From NCBI GenBank assembly GCA_025350865.1, contig JANXWZ010000098.1, positions 1-60,539 of the forward strand: DNA of 60,539 nucleotides, read 5' to 3'. The position numbers and the translations under genes were made by a program. The DNA comes from Rhodanobacteraceae bacterium (GTDB lineage: Bacteria; Acidobacteriota; Terriglobia; Terriglobales; Acidobacteriaceae). Shown here one piece after another: positions 24,470-33,700 of this stretch. Below the pieces are notes generated by a model. That model did no database searches. It saw only the letters and a program-made list of their open reading frames with translations, and had not been told where the DNA came from. Position 1 is the stretch's first letter; each line of letters opens with the position of its first letter.

Positions 24470-25275
24470 GCCTTGGCCTCCTTGCCTTGCAACGCCATCG
24501 CAGGACTCTGCGCATGCTGGCGAAGCAGGTCGCGCAATTTCAGGCGCGCCTTGTGTAACTGTGACTTGCTGTTTCCGGTCGAGCACTCCAGCATCTTCGC
24601 AATTTCATTATGCTCGAACCCTTCCACATCATGAAGCACAAAAACCATGCGATAGCCCGGCGGCAGCGAAGCCACCGCGCGTTCCAGCGCCACCCGATCT
24701 ACTGACCCCGCCAGCATCGGATCGCGGCTGCCGAAATCCCGCTTCGGTGCATCCTCATCCGATGGGCTGATCGTCTCCTCTAGGGAGACCAGATTCAAAC
24801 CTTTTTTGCGCAGATGCATCAGTACCAGATTCACCGTCAACCGGTGCAGCCAGGTAGAAAATGCTGACTCGCCGCGAAAGCTCCCGATCTTGCGAAACAG
24901 GTGGAGGAACGCCTCCTGCGTCATATCCTCGGCTTCGGAAACATTCCCCAGCATGCGCAGGCAAAGCGTGTAGACCCTGCGCTTATGCAGGTTGTACAGC
25001 TTCGAAAACGCATCGGCGTCGCCGCCCTTTGCCGCTTCGATCGCCTCCGCCTCACCCGCGATCGGAGGATTGCGTTTGAACGATCCGTTGAGCGGCTTGG
25101 CGGCAGCCGGTACATCCGCAACCGGCTCTGAAGCTACCGCCGGAGCCGCTATAGCAGCTCCAGCACCATCCACGAGGAGCCCCTCGGCCGACGACCCATG
25201 CGCCCCCGATTTCATCACCCCAGATTTCAATGTGGGACTCGGCTCCCGCTGGTCTTCCATTGGAGCTCTACTCAT
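24466..25275 (-). CDS. ECF-type sigma-70 family RNA polymerase sigma factor
   Basis: 269 residues from ATG 25273-25275. About 75 residues of Ala/Pro/Gly-rich, probably disordered sequence precede region 2 ([62 protein letters not shown]). A linker is followed by region 4 ([55 protein letters not shown]). The RpoE-like architecture is clear, but the long N-terminal tail is unusual. The coupled downstream gene is a candidate regulator. Confidence 0.9.
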   Translation of the reverse strand: MSRAPMEDQREPSPTLKSGVMKSGAHGSSAEGLLVDGAGAAIAAPAVASEPVADVPAAAKPLNGSFKRNPPIAGEAEAIEAAKGGDADAFSKLYNLHKRRVYTLCLRMLGNVSEAEDMTQEAFLHLFRKIGSFRGESAFSTWLHRLTVNLVLMHLRKKGLNLVSLEETISPSDEDAPKRDFGSRDPMLAGSVDRVALERAVASLPPGYRMVFVLHDVEGFEHNEIAKMLECSTGNSKSQLHKARLKLRDLLRQHAQSPAMALQGKEAKA

Positions 25276-25415
25276 ACTCGCCACGATCGTACCTTTCACA
25301 AAACTGTCTTGAAGCTCGCCACGTGCACCCTCGCGATGGCGCCGCCTCAAAGGTTTCTTTGTCCTTAAGAGTCGCATCTCTATGTAAAGGTTGTCTAACC
25401 ACGGAGGCGCGCCGC

Positions 25416-26471
25416 CTATGCCCCGATGAAACGAGCATACAGCGACCGTGCCACCGCCGTGTCAGTTGTTCCTTGGATCAGCGCCCGGCCATCCGGAAAA
25501 ACGGTCAAAGTATGTCCTCCGCGCCGGAACCGCAGCAGCATCGCATTTGACCTGAGTTCCGAAATTTCTTGTTGCAGACTTAACTGAACCTCCAGGGCTG
25601 CAAGGTCGATCGGCCGCCGATGCTCATGGATCTGCACTGAATTCCGCCCGCACAACGTAATGTGCGGACGCGCCGTCCCGGCCAGGTGGCGGAAGTTCCG
25701 TCCGGCGCAAACCTCGCATCCCGGATTGGGCTTGCCTGTCGCAATCTCTGACCGCTCATTCGTCCACAAGTCGAACGACAGCAGACTCCGCCGCACCAGC
25801 CGCATCTGCCCGGTCAGCAGCTTCATCGCCTCGGTCACCTGCACAGACGCCGCAAGATTCACCGCCGTCGCCAAAATCCCGGCCGTATCGCACGTCTCCA
25901 CTGTCCCCGTGGGCGCAGCGGGGAACAGGCACGCAAGACACGCCGTCCGCAGATCGCCCACGGGCAGGATGGTCATCGTCGCGGCATAAGCTCCCACCGC
26001 CGCCGCATAGATCCAAGGCTTGCCCTGCTCCACTGCATAGTCATTCAACAGATACCGCGTCTCGAAGTTGTCGGTGCAGTCCAGCACGAGGTGCGCTGGC
26101 CCCAGCAGCTCACGAATATTCCCCGGAACCAGGTCAGCGATCACCGCTTCCACCGTGACGTCACGATTGAAAGCCGTGATCTTGCGTCGTGCCGCTTCGG
26201 CCTTTGGCAGGGAAGCCAGGGCATCGGCCTCGTCGAATAGCACCTGCCGTTGCAGGTTGGAGGGCTCCACAAAGTCCCGATCGATCAGCGTCAGGTGGCC
26301 GACACCGCTCCGCGCCAGCAGCGATGCCGCCGCTGCTCCGGTCGCCCCCACCCCCACCACCGCGACCCTCGCCCGGCCCAGCTTCTCCTGTCCATCGGCG
26401 CCAACCCCCGGAAACAGAATCTGCCGCGAATAGCGGTCGCTGAAGACGTCGGGTACAGGCGGCACAGGCAT
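25416..26471 (-). CDS. MoeB/ThiF/HesA-family adenylyltransferase
   Basis: 351 residues. [64 protein letters not shown] is the E1-like ATP-binding start. It continues with [21 protein letters not shown] (first zinc pair) and ETCDTAGIL (catalytic Cys region), CEVC (second zinc pair) and a 90-residue C-terminal extension holding a short ubiquitin-like or rhodanese-free domain. This family adenylates the C-terminal Gly of MoaD or ThiS. moaD at 40522 is a plausible substrate, though ThiS is also possible. Transcribed away from the sigma gene, single unit. Confidence 0.87.
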   Translation of the reverse strand: MPVPPVPDVFSDRYSRQILFPGVGADGQEKLGRARVAVVGVGATGAAAASLLARSGVGHLTLIDRDFVEPSNLQRQVLFDEADALASLPKAEAARRKITAFNRDVTVEAVIADLVPGNIRELLGPAHLVLDCTDNFETRYLLNDYAVEQGKPWIYAAAVGAYAATMTILPVGDLRTACLACLFPAAPTGTVETCDTAGILATAVNLAASVQVTEAMKLLTGQMRLVRRSLLSFDLWTNERSEIATGKPNPGCEVCAGRNFRHLAGTARPHITLCGRNSVQIHEHRRPIDLAALEVQLSLQQEISELRSNAMLLRFRRGGHTLTVFPDGRALIQGTTDTAVARSLYARFIGA

Positions 26472-26608
26472 CGGTCCAGTATAGGAGGTTACGAACCGCC
26501 ATGATTGTGCATCGAAGCACTAGAATGGTGATTCGATGGAGTAGGCCATCGAAGCGGTCGCGGGCCTGAGTACCGCCGCCACGCGATGTTTCAGAATGAG
26601 GCCCGCGA

Positions 26609-29600
26609 GTGTTGGTATTGCAGCGACGAGTGTTGATATTGCCGCTTGAGAGTCTGCGGTCCCGCAACCTGAGGAGATTCCTCTGCGGTGCCGCCTGCCT
26701 CATCGCCCTCGGCACTTCCGTTCCTGCGCAGACTTCCCCCGCCAAACCCGCCACTGACGAGCCCGTCCCCACCCAGGCAGCCGCGCCCGAGGCATCGCTC
26801 CCACCGCTCGACGCCTCGCTCACCCAGTACGCGGGCCGCATGGTCGACCAGATTCGTTACGACGGAGTCGACTTCGACAAGTCGGACAAACTGACCGCCG
26901 AACTCACCCAGAAAGCCGGCGAGCCACTCGATCCCATCAAAGTCCGCCAAACCACCCGCCGCCTCTTCGCCACAGGCCGTTACCGCAGCATCGCCGTTCG
27001 CGTGGAGCTTTCCGGCTCCAACCTCACCCTCATCTTCAGCGGCATCCCCCGCTTCTACGTAGGGCGCATCACCATTCTGGGCGTCAAAAATGATCGCCTC
27101 ACTTCGCTGCTCCAGTACGGAACCAAGCTAAACCCAGGCGCAGCCTATGCCGAAACAGACGCCGCCACCAGTGTCGAAGCCGTCAAACTCGTTCTCGCCA
27201 CCAACGGCTACTACGAGCCAACCGTAAGTGTGAAGACAAGCGCCGAGCCCGCCGATCAGCAGATTAATCTCACCTACACCGTCGCCCTCGGTCCCCAGGC
27301 GCGAGTCGGTAAAGTCACCGTAGCAGGCAAAGACCCGGGCATCACGGTCGAGGCCTTTCGCAGCAAAGGCAAGCTCAAGGCCAACTCCAAGGTCAGCCAT
27401 GAGACCACCAGTACGGCCCTCGACAACCTTCGCAAGTACTACCAGAAAAAGGATCTCCTCGAGGCGACGGTCACCCTTCGAAAGTCCACCTACAACCCCG
27501 CCTCCCGGACGATCGATTATGACTTCGCGGTCGAGCAGGGACCCGTGGTCAAGGTCCAGGTTGTCGGAGCCAGATTCTCCAAGTCGCGCCTGCATCTCCT
27601 CGTGCCCATCTACGAAGAGGGAACCGTCGACAGCGACCTGCTCAACGAAGGCACCTACAACATGAAGGACTATCTGCAACAGCAGGGGTTCTTCGACGCC
27701 GTTGTTAAAGTCTCCGTCATCGAGCCCGAGAACAATCCCGGGGTGGTCAACGAGACCGTTACCTACTCTGTCGATAAGGGTGAAGGGCACAAGGTCGCCT
27801 CGGTAGATATCGTCGGCAACAAGTACTTCACCACCGATCTTCTGAAGGAGAATCTGAAGATTCAGAAGGCCGACGCCTACTCCCGCCACGGTCGATTCAG
27901 CCAGCAACTCCTCAGCTCCGACGAGAAAAACCTGGAAGCCCTCTATCGGGCAAACGGCTTCAGCAAGGCCAAAGTCACCGCAACGGTCGGCGACGCCGAC
28001 CTGAAATCAAACGGTCGCCCCGCCAAAATCGCAGGTATTTCGGTCCGGTTCAACATCCAGGAGGGAACCCAGCAGAAATTCGGCGACGTGGTGCTCAGCG
28101 GCGTCGATTCCGACAAAATCCCGGTCCTCAAAAACCTGCTGCAATCCGCCCCCGGCCAGCCCTTTTCGCTGATCACCCTCTCCGGCGACCGCGACGCCAT
28201 CCTCGGTTACTTCCTCTCCAACGGCTTCGATCAGGCCCGTATCGAGGTCACGCAGGTGCCCGACTCCGCCGACCCCAGCCGCACCAACATCGCCTTCAAC
28301 GTCACCCAGGGCCAGCAGGTCTTTGTCGGCAAAATCCTTGAGAGTGGCATCCACTACACCAAGCCCGCCGTGGTAAACCAGCAGTTGCGCGTCCACCCTG
28401 GCGATCCCCTGGATCAGAGTGCCATCCTCGAAACCCAGCGCAACCTCTACAACCTCACCCTCTTCAACGAGGTCAACGCCGCCGTCCAGAACCCCCTCGG
28501 CGATGCCGAGCAGAAGAACGTCCTCGTTCAGATTCAGGAGGCCAAACGCTGGGATGTCACCTACGGCTTTGGTCTGGAAGCGCAGACCGGCCTGCCCGCC
28601 TGCAACTACTGCACCCAGCAGGGCACCACTGCCGCCCAGCAGGGAAGGGCAGGAGTCAGCCCCCGTGTATCGATCGATGTCACCCGCATCAACGTGCGCG
28701 GTCAGGATGAGTCGCTAACGCTGCACGGCTCCTATGGCCTGTTGGAGCGCGTCGTAACCCTCACGTTCCAGAACCCCCACATTCGCGATTTCAAGACGCT
28801 CTCCGCGCAGGTTTCCGGCGGTTATTCCAACGTCCAGGACATCACCACCTTCGCCTCCTCCAAAATCAGTTTCGACCTGCGCGTCACCCAAAAGGCAACC
28901 CGCAAAGACACCTTCATCTACGACTTTGAATATCGCCGGGTAGCCGTCGACCCCAACTCGCTGGCGATTTCCGCCTCGCTCATCCCCCAGCTTTCAGAGC
29001 CCGTCCGCGTCGGCGGCCCTGCCTTTACCTGGTTCCACGACACCCGCTCCCCCAACCCGCTCGACGCCCACAAAGGCTCCTACACCAGCGTCCAGAACTT
29101 TTTCGCCTCCTCCAAATTTGGCTCCCAGACCGACTTCAACCGCACCGACATCAGCAACTCCACCTACTACCAGTTCGGCAAGAAAAAGTACGTCTTCGCC
29201 CGCGAGACCCGCCTCGGCTTCATCGAGTCCTTCGGCGTCAACGACAACGCCGGCATCGCTGCCTGTGCGGGCTCTCTCATCAACACCAACGCCAGTTGCA
29301 ACGCCGTCCCGCTGCCCGAGCGTCTCTACGCCGGCGGAGCCACCTCACACCGTGGCTTTCCCATCAACGATGCCGGCCCGCGCGACCTCCAGACCGGCTA
29401 CCCCGTCGGCGGCTCAGCCGTCTTCGTCAACAGCATCGAAATGCGCCTCCCCCCGCCCGTCCTGCCCTTCGTCGGGGACAGCGTCAGCTTCGTCCTCTTC
29501 CACGACATGGGCAACGTCTTCCAGCACATCGGCGACATGTTCCCCAGCGCCGGCCGCTTCCATCAACCCAACGTCGACACCTGCAAAGTCGTCACCAACG

Positions 29601-29833
29601 TCACAGTTGGCACCTGCGACTTCAACTACTTCTCCCACGCCCTCGGCCTTGGAGCCCGCTATAAAACAGCGGTCGGCCCCATCCGTGTCGACTTCAGCTA
29701 CAACCTCAACCCGCCCACTTACCCCGTCATCACCCAGCAAACCGCCCCCGGCGTCTATGTCAATAACATCAAGCCATACGTCGGACAAGGCAGCCACTTC
29801 AACTTCTTCTTCAGCATCGGCCAAACCTTCTAG
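26609..29833 (+). CDS. BamA/TamA-like outer-membrane assembly protein with about seven POTRA modules
   Basis: 1074 residues; GTG 26609 is the first start, but the signal peptide (RNLRRFLCGAACLIALGTSVPAQ) begins about residue 19, so a later TTG or CTG is possible. POTRA-like modules start at about IRYDGVDF, VGRITILGVKN, VGKVTVAGKD, VKVQVVGARFS, VASVDIVGNKYF, FGDVVLSGVDSD and VGKILESGIHY. The C-terminal half is a 16-strand Omp85 barrel (RVDFSYNLNPP, VGQGSHFNFFFSIGQTF ending in Phe). It likely inserts proteins into the outer membrane together with TamB encoded downstream. Seven modules exceeds the five of BamA and three of TamA. Confidence 0.87.
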   Translation: MLVLQRRVLILPLESLRSRNLRRFLCGAACLIALGTSVPAQTSPAKPATDEPVPTQAAAPEASLPPLDASLTQYAGRMVDQIRYDGVDFDKSDKLTAELTQKAGEPLDPIKVRQTTRRLFATGRYRSIAVRVELSGSNLTLIFSGIPRFYVGRITILGVKNDRLTSLLQYGTKLNPGAAYAETDAATSVEAVKLVLATNGYYEPTVSVKTSAEPADQQINLTYTVALGPQARVGKVTVAGKDPGITVEAFRSKGKLKANSKVSHETTSTALDNLRKYYQKKDLLEATVTLRKSTYNPASRTIDYDFAVEQGPVVKVQVVGARFSKSRLHLLVPIYEEGTVDSDLLNEGTYNMKDYLQQQGFFDAVVKVSVIEPENNPGVVNETVTYSVDKGEGHKVASVDIVGNKYFTTDLLKENLKIQKADAYSRHGRFSQQLLSSDEKNLEALYRANGFSKAKVTATVGDADLKSNGRPAKIAGISVRFNIQEGTQQKFGDVVLSGVDSDKIPVLKNLLQSAPGQPFSLITLSGDRDAILGYFLSNGFDQARIEVTQVPDSADPSRTNIAFNVTQGQQVFVGKILESGIHYTKPAVVNQQLRVHPGDPLDQSAILETQRNLYNLTLFNEVNAAVQNPLGDAEQKNVLVQIQEAKRWDVTYGFGLEAQTGLPACNYCTQQGTTAAQQGRAGVSPRVSIDVTRINVRGQDESLTLHGSYGLLERVVTLTFQNPHIRDFKTLSAQVSGGYSNVQDITTFASSKISFDLRVTQKATRKDTFIYDFEYRRVAVDPNSLAISASLIPQLSEPVRVGGPAFTWFHDTRSPNPLDAHKGSYTSVQNFFASSKFGSQTDFNRTDISNSTYYQFGKKKYVFARETRLGFIESFGVNDNAGIAACAGSLINTNASCNAVPLPERLYAGGATSHRGFPINDAGPRDLQTGYPVGGSAVFVNSIEMRLPPPVLPFVGDSVSFVLFHDMGNVFQHIGDMFPSAGRFHQPNVDTCKVVTNVTVGTCDFNYFSHALGLGARYKTAVGPIRVDFSYNLNPPTYPVITQQTAPGVYVNNIKPYVGQGSHFNFFFSIGQTF

Positions 29834-29880
29834 AGCGAGTTCTCGTTGCTATGCAGTCAAACCACCAACGCCGTCATTCC

Positions 29881-29935
29881 ACCGCCGTCATTCTGGCAAA
29901 GCCAGAATCTCCGTAGTTGTCTTTCTGCTGGCAAC
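29881..29935 (+). repeat. Family A palindromic repeat, copy A3
   Basis: TTCTGGC, loop AAA, GCCAGAA (29891-29907), then TCTCCGTAGTTGTCTTTCTG. A partial copy (CCGTCATTCC) precedes it at 29871-29880. It lies between the barrel gene and the SurA-like gene. Confidence 0.8.
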
Positions 29936-29945
29936 ATATTCTTCT

Positions 29946-29994
29946 CGTCATCCCGTCTGATTTTGTTGTCATCCCGTAGGGATCTGCTTCTGTC
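29946..29994 (+). repeat. Family C repeat, copy C1 (plus a fragment)
   Basis: GTCATCCCGTAGGGATCTGCTTCTG at 29968-29992 with a truncated GTCATCCCGT copy 20 bp before. Short hairpin ATCCC/GGGAT. It directly follows A3, forming an A-C composite. Confidence 0.7.
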
Positions 29995-30037
29995 ATTGTT
30001 CGTTCCAACCCTTTGTCTCGCTCCGCCGAATCCGCCA

Positions 30038-30739
30038 ATGACCCAACGCAACCCCAACCCGGCCTCGACCATCCTCGCGATCCTCCTCGCCCTCTTCTGC
30101 GCGCCCCGGCTCCACGCCCAGTCCGTCCTCGTCGACCAGGTCATCGCCGTCGTCAACGGCGATCTCATCCTCGAGTCCGACATCGACGAAGAGCGCCGTT
30201 TCGAGTCCTTCCAGCCCATGACGCAGGCGGAAGGTCCATCCGTCCGCGCCGCCCTCATCGAGCGCCTCATTGATCGCGCCCTCATTCTCCAGCAGGCCAA
30301 GCTCCAGCCCGACGACCGCGTCACCCTGCCCCAGGCCCAGGCCAATCTCAACGCCCTCCGGGCCGACATCCCGGCCTGCAAGCAGTACCACTGCGAAACC
30401 GACGATGGCTGGCACAAGTTCGTCGAAAGTCAGGGCTTCACCGTGCCTCAGCTGGACGAACTCTGGCGGCAGCGCATGGAAACCCTCAAGTTCGTCGAGC
30501 TGCGCTTCCGCGCCGGCATCCGCATCACACCCGCGGAGATCAAAACCTACTACGACAACACGCTCGTGCCGCAACTCACCCGCCGCAACCTCGCTCCACC
30601 CTCGCTCGATTCCGTCTCCGACCGCATCCAGGAGATACTCCTCCAGCAACGCGTCGGCGGCCTCCTCAACGACTGGCTCACCTCGCTCAAAGCCCAGGGC
30701 ACCGTCCGCATCATGAAATCCGGAGAGGATGCCCCATGA
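30038..30739 (+). CDS. SurA-like periplasmic chaperone without PPIase domain
   Basis: 233 residues from ATG 30038; the upstream open frame is repeat sequence. It has a signal peptide (MTQRNPNPASTILAILLALFCAPRLHAQ), then the SurA N-domain SVLVDQVIAVVNGDLILESDIDEERRFE, IERLIDRALILQQAK and the chaperone helices TVPQLDELWRQRMETLKFVELRFR. The parvulin motif (usually after about residue 170) is missing: the C-terminus is FRAGIRITPAEIKTYYDNTLVPQL and SDRIQEILLQQRVGGLLNDWL. Coupled to TamB by ATGA (30736-30739), so it probably escorts outer-membrane proteins in this operon. Confidence 0.85.
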   Translation: MTQRNPNPASTILAILLALFCAPRLHAQSVLVDQVIAVVNGDLILESDIDEERRFESFQPMTQAEGPSVRAALIERLIDRALILQQAKLQPDDRVTLPQAQANLNALRADIPACKQYHCETDDGWHKFVESQGFTVPQLDELWRQRMETLKFVELRFRAGIRITPAEIKTYYDNTLVPQLTRRNLAPPSLDSVSDRIQEILLQQRVGGLLNDWLTSLKAQGTVRIMKSGEDAP

Positions 30740-33700
30740 GCGAACAGACCGAACAGTCAAAACACGAACCTGTCCACGCTGCTCAACCCCCACCCGGGAC
30801 CGGGCGCTACATTCTCCGCGTCATTGGCTGGACCCTCGCCGCCTCTGCTGCGCTCACCGTTGTCGTCTTGATCGCTCTCGCCATCTACTCCACGACGGCC
30901 GACTTCCAGCGCCGCGTTACGACACAGCTTGCAACGGTTCTTGAAGATGCCACCGGCGGCAAGGTCGAGGTCCGCCACGTCGGCCTCGATGTCTGGCATC
31001 TGGCCGCCGAAGTCGACGGCCTCGTCATCCACGGCCTCGAAGCGCCGACCGACGCACCATATCTCAGCGCGGACAAGATCTTCCTCCGCATTCAAATCCT
31101 CAACCTGATGGGTCACGCCACCGGGTCGTCTCCGGCCTCCCACGTCTCCCTCTCCTATCTCCGCATCGAATCCCCCCGCATCCATCTCATCGTGGATAAG
31201 GACGGCAAGACCAACCAGCCCACGCCCAAAAAGAAAGCCGAAACGAACGAGTCAGTTCAGGACACCTTGCTCGATCTCAAGGCCAAGCAGATCGAGCTCG
31301 TCCGAGGAATCGCCCTCATCAACGACCGCGCCGTCCCCTTGAACCTCGCCGCGCAGGATTTGAACACCCAGATTCACTACGTTGGCAGCTCCGACCGTTA
31401 CGCCATCAACCTCGACCTCAACGACCTCCGCACGCAATTAGCGAAGCAGCCCGAAGCCAAATCGAGCCTGCACCTCGCAGCCGAACTCGGTCGCGATGCC
31501 GCCGAACTCAAAGCCTTCGACTTCCATTCCGGCGAGCGTTCCGAACTCAAAGCCTCCGGCTCCATCAAGCAATTCAAAAATCCCGAGTGGCAAGCGCAGC
31601 TGGTCGGCTCCCTCGAGATGCAGCAGCTGGCCATCCTCGCCAATCTGGACGGCTTCAACCTCGGCTCCATCGAACTCAATGTCGCCGGCCATAACTGCTA
31701 CGTCGCTCCAGCCGCCGCGCAAAAGCAGCCTAAACTGTGGGAACGCCTGCGCAGCAAACGCGAGGCCCAGACCTCCGCACCCAAGACGCTTCCGCCCGAC
31801 CCGCAATGCCAGAAGGGTTACCTCTTCGTCGGCGACTTCAAGCTCCACAACGCCTCCTACAAGAACGAATACGTCCGCTTCCGCGACATCAACGGCGGTG
31901 CCCAGCTCAAAGTGACGCCAACCCAGCTGCTCTTCACCGCTCTCTCCGCCTACCTGCCCGGCGGCGGCTCCATCCTGGGCGAACTCAAGATCGACGACTG
32001 GCTCGGCGAAGTTCCGATCACGCCGGGAAATACAACCACGTCCGCCACGGTCAAAGGAGCCACCGAGATTGGTGGCAAAACCAACGCCGCCATTACCGGC
32101 AAGGCAATCCCCGCGCCGCCCAAACTCGTCGCCAAGCCTTCCGTCACCGTCAGCGCCTCGCGCGCCTACCTCACCGTCAAGGTCGGAGCCATCCCCCTCC
32201 GCACCATACTCGACGACTCGGCCCCAACCAGCTTTGGCGATCTCGGCTTCGACACCTCCATCACCGGCCCCGTCAAGGTGGAGTGGGGCGGGCCAGTCAC
32301 CGAAGTTTCGCGCACCGTCATCGTCGACGCCGACCTCGAGCTCGCCCCTACCGGTGCCCGCCGTAAGACAGCCATCTCCGACATTCCCGTCACCGGCCAG
32401 CTCGTCGCTCACTACGAAGGCGAGCACGAAACCGTCCAGATCCAGCGCCTCCTCTTCAACACTCCGAAATCGACCCTGAACGTAGCCGGCCTGCTCGGCG
32501 TCAACGAGGGAGACCCGCTCACCGTCCTCACCGTGGACCTCCAGGTCCGCGACCTCGCGGAATACGATCAGCTCTTCCGCACCATCAACCTCACCGGCAA
32601 CAACCGCCTCGGGGCGGCTGCTGTCCCGCTGAATCTCCACGGGACGGTCAACTTCCACGGCACCACCCGCGGCCCCATCGCCAAGCTGGATTGGAAGGGT
32701 CACCTTCAGGCTGACAACCTCGAAATCCGTCTCGGCGACATCCTCAGCGCGCCGCCGCCCGCCCTCACCACCTCCGTCTCCCCCCCGGCTTCCACCGACG
32801 TCCACATCGATCAGCTCCTCGCCGACGCCGAGTACAGTCCCACCGGCATCGCCGTCGCCACCTCCACCCTCACCCAGGGCACCGCCGTCCTCCATATCGC
32901 CGGAAACTTCAAGCCCCGCCAAGTCATCGCCAAGCGCCAGCCCGACTACGTCTGGGATGCCGGCACCGAACTCGACGCCACCGTCCAGCTCGCCAACTCC
33001 AAACTCACCGACCTCCTCACCATCGCCGGCCAGCAGAATGCCGTCCCCGTTACCGGCAACATCGCCATCGACGCGCACGTCACCGGCACCTTCGCCAATC
33101 TCAACGGCTCCGGCAAAATCGGCCTCTCCAACGGCGTCGCCTACGGTGAACCATACGAGTCGGTCAACGTCACCGGCACCGCCCAGGGCCAGGACATCGA
33201 AGCCAGCGCGATAGCCATTCGCCTCCACGGCATGGCCATCAACGGCACCGCGGGCTACAACCTCACCAGCAAGCATCTCCATGCGCACGTCCAGGGCGAC
33301 AACCTCCGCCTCTCCAAATTCGCCCTCTTCCAGCAGCAAGCCATCAACGCCGACGGTACCCTCAACCTCGTCGCCGACGCCAACGGCACCGTAGAGCAGC
33401 CTGGCCTCAAAACCAGCATCAAGCTCACCAACCTGGTCGCCCAGGGCAAACCCATCGGCCAGGCCACCGCCGAAGCCCACAGCGAAGCCTCCCGCGTCTT
33501 CTACACCATCCAGTCGAACCTCATCGGCACCCAGATCGACGCCACCGGCCAGACCGACATCACCGGCAATTACGAGACCCAGGCCAAACTCACCCTCGCC
33601 AACCTCGACATCGCCCAGCCCCTCGCGCTCTTTGGCGTCGGAAACAGGAACGGCAAGCCCATCGCCACCTCCAACATCTCCGGCACCGTCAACATCTCTG

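Noticed and set aside
24469-24586. Longer start for the small acidic gene
   Set aside because: The extra 39 residues would lie within the sigma factor's region 4 coding sequence; the GTGA overlap gives a better start.
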